Of a stretch of 64,000 nucleotides of DNA, positions 57,101 to 64,000 are shown one piece after another. Location of the stretch: contig CH003241.1 in assembly GCA_000149265.1 (NCBI GenBank), forward strand, positions 200,464 through 264,463, written 5' to 3'. The notes beneath the pieces were generated by a model, which did no database searches, was not told the DNA's origin, and saw nothing but the letters and a program-made list of their open reading frames with translations. Position numbers and translations under genes: made by a program. Numbering within the stretch: position 1 is the stretch's first letter; each line of letters starts with the position of its first letter. The DNA is from Ciona savignyi (taxonomy: Eukaryota > Chordata > Ascidiacea > Phlebobranchia > Cionidae).

Positions 57101-60100
57101 CAGGGGTGGGCACTTTTGAATCATTGGCAAAATTAATTTCATTCTTAGACTGGTGGGCCAATTGGTTGAGCCGCCACTCACATATATAGATTGTCACTGT
57201 TGATAAAATACATTAAACTAAAAAATATGGTACATTACTGGTTAAAACCAAAAAGCACTGTTGCATCAAATGACATACTATTGTAGATGTGACATAATAA
57301 TTTAGGTTTTAGTTTGTGAAATCGATATTTAGTCTTGTAACATGTCGATAACAAAAGACCTGGTAGGCCGATTTTGGCCTGCTGGCCGTAGTTTGCCCTT
57401 ATCTGCTTTAGATGAACAGTATGTTGCAAATAAGCTAAATAAACTGTATTTCTTTTTTCTAAAAAACCCTACAATTAAGGTGTAAGTTAAACACATTTCA
57501 CAGTTACCTTTTCTGTTCCTCAGAAAATATTACAATTTTACAGGTTATTAACATTGCATGTTTATACAGAAGGAGGCAATTGAAAAGTCGAAAATCATGC
57601 AAGCGATAAGCGGTATAAAAGAAGAGCAAACAATCACTGGATGTTCAGATACGTTGTAAGTAATATTTATGTCATTAACAGGGCCAAAAATCTGTGCAAG
57701 TAACACAAGTAATACTAGCATGATCCATGCCGTGCAAATAAGAATTTTATCTCACATATAAAAAACTTGATAATGTTTTCACGCAACCATTTTATATTCA
57801 ACTGGAGTATAACGATTTTATTATACACATGGAGCGTCCGAATACTGGAGTCTATAATACTTACAGCAACATCATAATGTGAGATTCTTATAATACCAGA
57901 TTTAAACAGTTACGTATTACAAACTACCATGTTTACTTCCGTTAGTCGCGGTAAACGATTTACTCGTGTGAGCTTCCACACGCGAGTGAATTCTTACTNN
58001 NNNNNNNNNNNNNNNNNNNNNNNNNNNNNNNNNNNNNNNNNNNNNNNNNNNNNNNNNNNNNNNNNNNNNNNNNNNNNNNNNNNNNNNNNNNNNNNNNNTT
58101 GGGTTTTTGGCCATGCATTAAATATAAATCAAAGCACTGTCTAAGTAGCGAAGCATACAACTCATTTTCCAATTTTTTGCATAGTTGGGCATTTTCATGC
58201 TGTTCTTATCTACTGGAACTGAATAGGATGATTAAATTTGTAATTGCTTTGGCACCGCACTGTGAAACTAAGGTGGTGTGATACCGCCACAATATTAATT
58301 GCATGTTTTTATCCCAGCCACAGGGCCCACAGGTATTTAATTATTATTCTATTCAGTGAAATCACATTATTTTGTCAATAGTGCAAAATGACATTATGAT
58401 ACAGGCATGTTGTAGTTATAATGATTGATATAAGATAATAATGTTTAAGTTACTTAAGCAGAATTTTAATTCTCCTGAGAGTGAATTTCCCAACATTAAA
58501 TTTTACAAGCAAGGCAAGATTTTAATAAAACCGATAAAAAAATGCCTATCTTTGTTCCTACGATGCTTACTTTACTGAATAGGATAGGATATTCATGCTT
58601 AATTCTTTGAATGGGAAAACCAAGGGTTAACACAGTTAACACTGTATGATTTGTGTGTGATTCACACGTTCCTTCAATTTGGTAGAACCCACTAATCCGC
58701 TTGGTTCAGGCAATGTCCGTAAACAGCCTTGCCAAAGGACACAACCGACTAGCTAGCAACCAGTTCAGAACCTGCAACCTTTTGGTTGAAAGGCTTCACA
58801 CTAAACCACCAGACAAACCGGTTGGACTACTGGTACAGTGATAATAAAAGTCTAAATTATGATGATAACAAACATGATGCTGATCCGGCAGTGCCGCCAT
58901 GTTGTCATCGGGAGATAACATCGCTGGCTCCCGTCAGTTCCTCAACCACCTTCAGCGGAAGAAAAACGAGAAAATCGAAAAAGAAACGGAAAAACCCAAG
59001 ACCCCTGCATCCCCTGCCGAGTTTCTTCGCCAACAGAAGCAAGCAATGCAAGAAAGAAAAAAGGTAGGAAGTGGGGTAAATTGTATGGTAGTGTCGTTTT
59101 TTATAAACATTTATTTTTTCATTTTTATTTTATTAATTTTTGTAGTGTAATTTTTTATAAAATTTATTTTTTTATGTGGGTTTAGCGGCCACGTCTTATT
59201 ATACCGTAACTTTATAATTTATTGGTTTTTAGACGTTCTAACGACTGTCATTTTGCCGTTTTTTTTCCGTTTTTTAAATTTTTATCAAAGGTCCAGCTTA
59301 AGGTTTTTATCGTGGAAACAAAAAATAAACTAAACTAAACTGGTTTGATGTTCATACATGTACGCAGAAGGCAGATTATATTTAGAATATTTATGTTTTA
59401 TTCGTGTAAATGGAAAATCGCATGAGTATTGGGAATAAATACAAGTATTCATTCTATTAATATTATTGGATTGTGTGTTTGTGTCATATATTTCTTAGTT
59501 TCTTTTGCATTTGTGTGTGAAAAAAAAGGTATAAATGTCGATTCCAGAATCAAAATTCAAAATATTTTCAAATAGAAATTGATTTATAATTTTTTGTCAT
59601 TTTTTTAGTTCGAAATTAAGTGCTCATAGTGAAACAAAATGAGTTTTATTGATATCATTCTAATTTAAAATTTAAAGTCTATTTATAAATTTTATCCTCT
59701 AAAATTAAATTTTATACTCATGAATGGAAAACGCAAGGGTTGTTAACATATGATTAATCATCAGATTACCACAGTCGGGTTACCTGAACTATTGCAATGT
59801 GTAGTGCATGACATAGAAATTTCTTTAATTCAGTAAAACCCATCAATCCATTGGGTTCAGGCAATGCAGTACGTGACAATATGGTTTCACCAGATGGTGG
59901 CCATTGAGCTTGCCCGTCCAACCAATCGAACACCCATCAAGCAGCCGACTCCTGTGCCCCGGCAATTCGTATCAGCCGATGAGATTAGGAAATGCACTGA
60001 AGAGCTGATCAAGGCAAAACGACAGGCGGCTCTCAACAGAAAACAAGCCAAACAGAATGGGTAATTGGGGGAAATATGTTGGGTCCACAAGCATGCAAAC

Positions 60101-63100
60101 AGATGGGTGTTTTGTTTCTTTACTAATTATATGCTAGCAAACAGTGCAAGAGACAAATCAATTGTTCGCTGTGTGGAACCTGTATAGGAACCCATCCTTA
60201 AGTATTAATGTTAAGTACAGGAAACAATTAGCGATAGGGAAACTATATATATATATGTATATATATATCTTTTTATGTGATTAAATAAGTTCTGGAATTT
60301 ATACTAGGCTTTCAGTAAGTGTGAAAGGTCTATTATTCGAGTGCATTTTCCTTCTTTCCCTGTAAAAGTGCGGACTCTTCTAAAAAAAATTTAATTTCAC
60401 CATTCATCCATTTTCCGTTACTGTTGTTTTACAGACAAAACGAAGCAGATGGACAAAATCCCATGTCATTGTCTACTGCAACACAGGCGCTAGTGGGAAG
60501 CAAACTGCCAAAACTTGGTGGGGGGTTGGACAAAGATATTGAACTTAATGTGGAGTGGCCTTCGAAAAGTTACTCATCCAAATTACCGACCTTAGCTGAG
60601 CTAAGAAAGGTAAGCAGTTTTATTACAATCGTATTCTGATTTATTTATCATGCCCAGTGGTGAAAAAGACCTTAAAAACATCTACTTTAGTTTATTTTAA
60701 ACAGGTTTATGTAACAGCAGCCATCTTCCTTGTACTGCTGTTGAGTTACCGAATGTTGTATATTCAGCAGTTTATTGGGTGTAGAAATAAAGTAACACTA
60801 AAAAACTATTATCGAATATATACGGGCAAGCCACATTGGGCCCAAGATCATAGAGAACAACAACAAAGTCACATGATTAACCTAAAATCAGTAAATCGAG
60901 TAATTACGTCATAAATACCAATAAATAGACAACACCGTTGTGTCTGGGCAAATCCTGTAACATGTCCTGCTTGAAACCAGTGACTTAGTAAGTTGTACTG
61001 AAGCGATTGTAATTATTCCATTGTGATGTACAGAGCTATATGACAACCTGGCTATGGGCACGTGGCAATCTAACAATTGTCATTGTTATCCTCTGTTCCT
61101 ACTTCTTTGTTTTCTCATTCTGGTAATAAGCACCTGTACCCTATATATGATATTATCCTATTTTTTACTTTTTACAGAGAAAGGCAATTGCCAAGTTAAA
61201 ATCAGAGAGTGGAAAAGTTTCCATTGCAGCACAAAATCCAAATGAAATCTCCGTAAAAAAATCTGACCGCTCTAAAAAATTACTGGAAAAAGTGAACGAT
61301 AAAGTCGTGTTAAACCGTCCTGAATTAAATAAAACTAAGGTCAATTCGAAGGAAGGGAAAGAGAATTTGAACTCTGAAGAGCAAAGTTCTTTACTAGAAG
61401 GTAATTTTTGATGGATTTGAAACAGTGATGGGATTTAAAATGTTAAGAACAGGTTCTCTTTTGTATTGTACTTACTAACAACAAGTTTCCTAAAAGGTTT
61501 AATGTCTGTAAAAAAGCAAGAATCGGATCGGTGATTATCCCGACGTTCCAAGAACAGATTTGACCGAACCCATGCGAACCTCTTGAATCCCATCACTGAT
61601 TTTCAATAACTAGAGACATGCTTTCTTTTGCTTCCCAAATTAAGTTCAGATCTGTTTAAATAAATCTAAAATGTTTAATGTTTCTATTGTAGCTCTGCAC
61701 ATAAAGTTAAAAAATGATGCATAATTTCAAAGAGTCAAAATGATCATATCCAAGGGCCAACGAAAATCAACAAAACTGCATACGCAGTGTCTAATCGCAC
61801 TTTCTTTAAATTTTTCTGGTCTGTTTTATAATTGATTGAAATGCTCTGTCCGTTACCAAAAAAGGAGCCATTGACAAATTATTTGTGATGTAAATGGTTC
61901 AACTATGACGTGACCTGAATAATGAATATAAAGAATAATAAATTTTCAAATAAAAAACAACCCATTTAAAAAATTTTGCCTATTTTTTGTCATTAGCACA
62001 AAGTGCTAAAGGACTAACAATCATACTTTATTAAAAACTTTTAACTTTATTAATTGGCTAAGGCTAAGGGGGTTGGCTTTTTTTAATTTTTATTGTTGTA
62101 TTCGTGCTATAATTTTGTTTTACCGGTCATTAAACAACTGGGATTTAAAACACTGTTCTATTTAAGACTTAATTTTCTTTTTCTGAATACAATAAGTTAA
62201 TTTGTATAAGTCTAAACATTGATAATCACGATACACAAGTTTTTGCATTATGCCTTAATACAGTTTTTGTTTTAGTTTGACAGGTATTCTTGTTAACAAT
62301 TTAACACGGATTTTTTAGCTTTTGGTGGAAGCCAAATGAGCAAAGAGGAATTTGAAAAAATATTAAAAGCAAGATCAACGCACACCACAGAACTCGATAT
62401 TGTGAGTACTTATGCTTCTGGTGGAAAATTGTCGCCATGAATGGAAAAACGCAAGTGTTTTGCAGGCAATCGTTGTCAAATTTTTTGCACATATTGTCAG
62501 GTTACTGAAGCTATTATTATGTGATCAATATTTAAAAATTACTGTAATTTAAAAGACATATGTCTAAATTGACACACTACTGATAAGTGGCTTATTTATA
62601 AACAAATCGTTTTAAAATTGTGTCTGGGTCAGGTATTGAAACCAGAACTGTAATGCCCGCTGTGTGTAAACTATCGCACTACGTGACCAGGTTTTGTTAC
62701 AATGTGCTTGTCTTTGACATCACTGGCAAGGTAAAACAGGCATCTTGTCTTTTATTTAGATGATTTTAGTCTGGCCAGTTATCTCATATAGGATGGTAGC
62801 ACATTAATCCCCATGGATAAACATGAAAATTGTATATCCTATGCTATTCTTCCTTCAGTCTTTACAGCAGGTCCGGTCTCTTTTATAGTCGGCGGGCCAG
62901 ATGTGGGAAAATAAAGTTCTTGGTGGGCTGTATTTTGCCCATGCACATTACAGGGTATGGTGACATACAGTCTATGGGCTGGATAAAAGCCATATTTTAC
63001 CCATCCCTGCTTTACAGAAAAACACTCATACTGTCTGCATTTTTTTACCTTTCAGGCTGAGATGGAAAAACAAGAACAATATTTCAAGCCACTCGTCCAA

Positions 63101-63687
63101 AAGGAAATGCTGCAGGAGAAAATGGCTGAAACTTACGAAGTGACAAGCAAGGTTTGGAGACAACTTTTCGATTTTCCTCACACATTTTTCTAGCTGCATG
63201 TAACCATGGGCAAGATACTAAATAATGAGATGGTTATATTTCAAGGATTTACAGTTATTTTCGGATAAGTTTCAGAGCAATCTGTGGTTTGGATTATTTA
63301 TTACTGTTATCGTCAAAAACATGGCCACTGCTCTACTTTCAGAATTTATTACAGTAACCCCAATTTCATCCTGAAAAATGTACTTTATTTACACATAAAA
63401 AGTAGCAACTACCGCTTATCAAACTATTAGCATTTTTTTTTATCAATTCATAAATATCCTTTAGACAACTTTCAATAATGGCTATAAATTTTCAATTTTC
63501 TGATAAACGCCTTTTTACAGGTGGTAACTTGTGAGGAGTGTGCCTATACCTTCTGGGCCCCACACGAGCGCTGTAAGTTACAGCATCACAAACTAGCCTG
63601 GCAAACTTGCAAAAAGAAGTTTTTTGAGTGCACAAAGTGTAAACAGCGCACCACGACTTGGGAACCTTACCCGACAACTGCATGCAG
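51178..63687 (+). CDS. MCM10: MCM10 replication initiation factor, 3' end beyond window
   Basis: MCM10 binds DNA and the CMG helicase and is needed to activate replication origins. Exons: 51178-51292, 51957-52055, 53770-54244, 54523-54682, 55387-55565, 55952-56092, 56545-56751, 56826-56895, 57570-57655, 58892-59063, 59894-60060, 60435-60609, 61178-61400, 62319-62401, 63056-63151, 63521-63687. Phases agree at all 15 junctions; 2615 nt, 871 aa so far (human 875 aa). The N-terminus is acidic with a coiled-coil start (Y-E-E-L-E-K-K-M-K-A-L-K). The OB fold has E-K-D-W-V-T-I-A-V-V, F-S-I-W-H-L-S-D-L and F-L-F-G-G-V-H. The CCCH zinc site is G-W-C, G-K-C, E-T-C-I-F-H, followed by Q-S-K-Y-K-K-M. The C-terminal domain has E-E-F-E-K-I-L-K-A-R-S, F-K-P-L-V-Q-K-E and the zinc ribbon start V-V-T-C-E-E-C-A-Y-T. 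The exon 7 acceptor at 56544 was chosen because it alone keeps the frame and the zinc histidine. About 40 C-terminal residues are missing at the edge. Confidence 0.95.
51334..51905. repeat. MITE-like repeat in MCM10 intron 1, interrupted by a hAT MITE
   Basis: The left part (51334-51481) starts ACTAAAAGGAGCGAAAGCAG and holds the G/T-rich core. The right part (51869-51905) reads TTTCCCTCTTTCCCATTTTC to TTTAG, roughly the inverse of the left arm. The family is the same as 42074-42262, and the two halves are separated by the insertion at 51482-51860. Confidence 0.6.
51482..51860. mobile_element. hAT-type MITE (379 bp) with 8-bp target duplication
   Basis: The ends are inverted: left CCCGTATGGAAAGTACG, right (reverse complement) CCAGTATGGAAAGTACG. 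The 8-bp direct repeat GTGAGCAG flanks both sides (51474-51481, 51861-51868), the signature of hAT transposition. Subterminal GTGTGCA/TGCACAC motifs occur several times near both ends, as is typical of hAT transposase-binding sites. There is no transposase frame, so it is non-autonomous. Confidence 0.88.
52046..52099. repeat. 54-bp duplication of the MCM10 exon 2 donor region (copy 1)
   Basis: AAAATGGAAGGTTGGTGCAA and about 34 bp more recur at 53692-53748 with few differences. This copy contains the end of exon 2 and its donor. Confidence 0.8.
52255..52522 (-). repeat. SINE-A copies in MCM10 intron 2, one split by a hAT element
   Basis: A diverged copy (52255-52440) is followed by a second head region (ACCTGCAACCCTTCGGCTAA, CGACGCACTATCCACTAGAC) that is interrupted at 52523. 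It resumes at 53648 with TAATCTGTTATG. Confidence 0.65.
52523..53639 (-). mobile_element. hAT transposon remnant (1117 bp) with 8-bp target duplication
   Basis: The termini CAGTGATGGCGAACC are inverted and perfect over 15 bp. CACTAGAC is duplicated on both sides (52515-52522, 53640-53647). On the minus strand, 53381-53064 encodes 105 aa with the C-terminal hAT dimerisation motif: A-L-L-T-L-F-R-S-S-Y-S-C-E-Q-L-F-S-T-M, then I-K-S-E-R-R-N-R-L. The catalytic part of the transposase is missing, so this is an internally deleted, non-autonomous copy. It is inserted in a SINE-A, which is therefore older. Confidence 0.92.
53064..53381 (-). pseudogene. hAT transposase C-terminal fragment (dimerisation domain)
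   Basis: The 105-residue frame carries the conserved hAT C-terminal sequence (S-Y-S-C-E-Q-L-F-S-T-M-N-F-I-K-S-E-R-R-N-R-L) typical of the dimerisation domain of ZBED5-like or EPM2AIP1-like hAT proteins. Upstream, no RNase H-like core is present. It is a truncated transposase and not expected to act. Confidence 0.85.
53692..53748. repeat. 54-bp duplication of the MCM10 exon 2 donor region (copy 2)
   Basis: This second copy of the exon 2 end and donor (CAAAATGGAAGGTTGGTGCA onwards) lies just 21 bp before the exon 3 acceptor. It suggests the intron once was about 70 bp long and grew by insertion between the copies. Confidence 0.75.
54395..54490. repeat. AT-rich (ATCATAAA) simple repeat
   Basis: Irregular repeats of ATCATAAA and ATATCATAAA lie in MCM10 intron 3, ending 30 bp before the exon 4 acceptor. 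Confidence 0.75.
54789..54843. repeat. Perfect 18-bp inverted repeat (hairpin) in MCM10 intron 4
   Basis: TTTAAGTACAGTTCCCTT at 54789-54806 is matched exactly by AAGGGAACTGTACTTAAA at 54826-54843 across a 19-base spacer. Four more A-T pairs continue beyond a G-T wobble. It could be a short palindromic MITE or an RNA hairpin. Confidence 0.85.
54998..55227 (+). repeat. SINE-A, 5' truncated, MCM10 intron 4
   Basis: It starts at GAAACTGGTCGCTAGCTAGC and continues through CCTTGGGCAAGGCACTAAAC and CCTGACGGTGGGCGCAAAGT to the ATGAATATCCTATCCTATAC tail. Confidence 0.85.
56250..56490 (-). repeat. Diverged SINE-A remnant before MCM10 exon 7
   Basis: TTAGGATAATGGACTTGTGT, TTTATCCCCACGGATAGGAT and GGGCTTTAGAGCTATTACAGTG follow SINE-A order. 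It ends about 55 bp before the exon 7 acceptor and partly explains open frames there. Confidence 0.45.
57101..57405. mobile_element. hAT-type MITE (305 bp) with 8-bp target duplication
   Basis: It begins CAGGGGTGGGCAC; the right end, in reverse complement, begins CAGATAAGGGCAAAC. CTTTAGAT flanks both sides (57093-57100, 57406-57413). CAGGGGTGGGCA-type ends are common in hAT elements. There is no transposase. It lies in MCM10 intron 8. Confidence 0.85.
57999..58098. other. Assembly gap (100 N)
   Basis: Exactly 100 undetermined bases lie in MCM10 intron 9. The left flank ends with an inverted motif (TTTACTCGTGTG..CACACGCGAGTGAA), so a palindromic or repetitive element may have broken the assembly. 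MCM10 phases continue across it, so no exon need be missing. Confidence 0.95.
58577..58826 (-). repeat. SINE-A, MCM10 intron 9
   Basis: The plus strand runs from TAGGATAGGATATTCATGC through CAATTTGGTAGAACCCACTA and AAAGGACACAACCGACTAGC to CACCAGACAAACCGGTTGG. An internal part near the GGTTACCGG block is missing. It ends about 65 bp before the exon 10 acceptor. Confidence 0.85.
59064..59690. other. First part of MCM10 intron 10, AT-rich
   Basis: Extremely AT-rich with T-runs. No clear repeat family and no exon were found. Confidence 0.5.
59700..59870 (-). repeat. SINE-A remnant abutting MCM10 exon 11
   Basis: CATGAATGGAAAACGCAAGG, CAGTCGGGTTACCTGAACTA, AACCCATCAATCCATTGGGT and TCAGGCAATGCAG follow SINE-A order on the minus strand and end about 24 bp before the exon 11 start. 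The exon 11 polypyrimidine and branch region may thus partly derive from the SINE. Confidence 0.6.
61401..62318. other. MCM10 intron 13
   Basis: The 0.9-kb intron is AT-rich. No SINE, exon or terminal inverted repeat could be supported. Confidence 0.5.
62420..62700 (-). repeat. Diverged SINE-A remnant, MCM10 intron 14
   Basis: CATGAATGGAAAAACGCAAG, CAGGCAATCGTTGTC, CAGGTTACTGAAGCTATTATTATG and the later GGTATTGAAACCAGAACTG with a TATCGCACTACGTGACC head follow the family order at low identity. Confidence 0.45.
62868..63009. mobile_element. Short hAT-type MITE (142 bp) with 8-bp target duplication
   Basis: CTTTACAG flanks both sides (62860-62867, 63010-63017). The right end, in reverse complement, begins CAGGGATGGGTAAAAT, a typical hAT end. 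The left end CAGGTCCGGTCTC is poorly matched, so the copy is deleted or diverged there. It lies 46 bp before MCM10 exon 15. Confidence 0.75.
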
Positions 63688-63826
63688 GTTAGTTACAACA
63701 AAAAGCCAATATTAATATGATATGTATGTATATCAAAAAAATTGAAAAAAAACGATATTACCTTGTGAATCTGTAAGGAAGCATTATTACACTTTTAACA
63801 GTCGAATTACGTGATCCCAACCATCA

Positions 63827-64000
63827 GGTTAGGTTAGGATTTTCATGTTTATCCCCGTGAATGGGAAAACCAAGGATGTTAACACACAGGCAATCGTTAG
63901 ATCACCTTCAGATCACCTTGCACCACCTTCGAGTTACCGGGGCTATTGCAATGTGTTGTGTATGATTCACACGTTCCTTCAATTTGGTAGAACCCATTAA
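63827..64000 (-). repeat. SINE-A cut by the window edge
   Basis: It begins GGTTAGGTTAGGATTTTCATG and continues through TTTATCCCCGTGAATGGGAA and GTGTTGTGTATGATTCACAC to TTTGGTAGAACCCATTAA at the edge. A small duplication of AGATCACCTTC is inside. Confidence 0.85.

Overview
The window is eukaryotic nuclear DNA: AT-rich, intron-containing, with GT-AG introns and dense short interspersed repeats. The gene content is chordate: a KChIP potassium-channel subunit with the vertebrate KChIP4a-type N-terminus, an ENO4 enolase-like gene and MCM10. Short introns, one KChIP-type gene and the mix of tRNA-derived SINEs, hAT elements and MITEs best fit a solitary ascidian tunicate such as Ciona. The species assignment is an inference and could not be checked here.

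Layout. 1-6030: repeat-rich intergenic DNA. 6105-9558 (+): a six-exon C2H2-type zinc-finger gene of 410 aa, not recognised. 9.7-42.4 kb (+): a KChIP gene. Six core exons at 36.8-42.4 kb encode the EF-hand body, preceded by at least five candidate alternative first exons spread over 23 kb (12749, 17677, 21372, 29708, 35789). All five end in the same splice phase as the common acceptor. Its introns hold minisatellites and a degraded Ty3/Gypsy-like LTR element (26.9-29.2 kb), but very few of the SINEs that fill the flanks. 44281-50763 (-): an 11-exon ENO4 gene (546 aa), convergent with KChIP. 51178 to beyond the right edge (+): MCM10, 16 exons visible (871 aa), its last exon(s) outside the window. 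ENO4 and MCM10 start codons are about 414 bp apart, head to head.

Mobile DNA. A tRNA-derived SINE of about 295 bp (called SINE-A here) with an ATCCT-type tail occurs at least 17 times. A second tRNA-like family of about 110 bp (SINE-B) occurs five times. Four hAT-type insertions with 8-bp target duplications lie in MCM10 introns; one (1117 bp) keeps a transposase dimerisation-domain fragment and sits inside a SINE-A. A Harbinger-like MITE with TTA duplications lies at 5.7 kb. There is one 100-base assembly gap (57999-58098).

How the genes relate. KChIP modulates Kv4 channels at the membrane, MCM10 acts in replication initiation, and ENO4 is linked to sperm and cilia in vertebrates. They share no pathway. 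The strongest biological signal is the KChIP alternative-promoter array. It includes a recognisable KIS-type membrane exon otherwise known from vertebrate KChIP4a, which suggests that N-terminal diversity predates the vertebrate KChIP duplications. All exon models were built by eye from splice sites, phase and family similarity.
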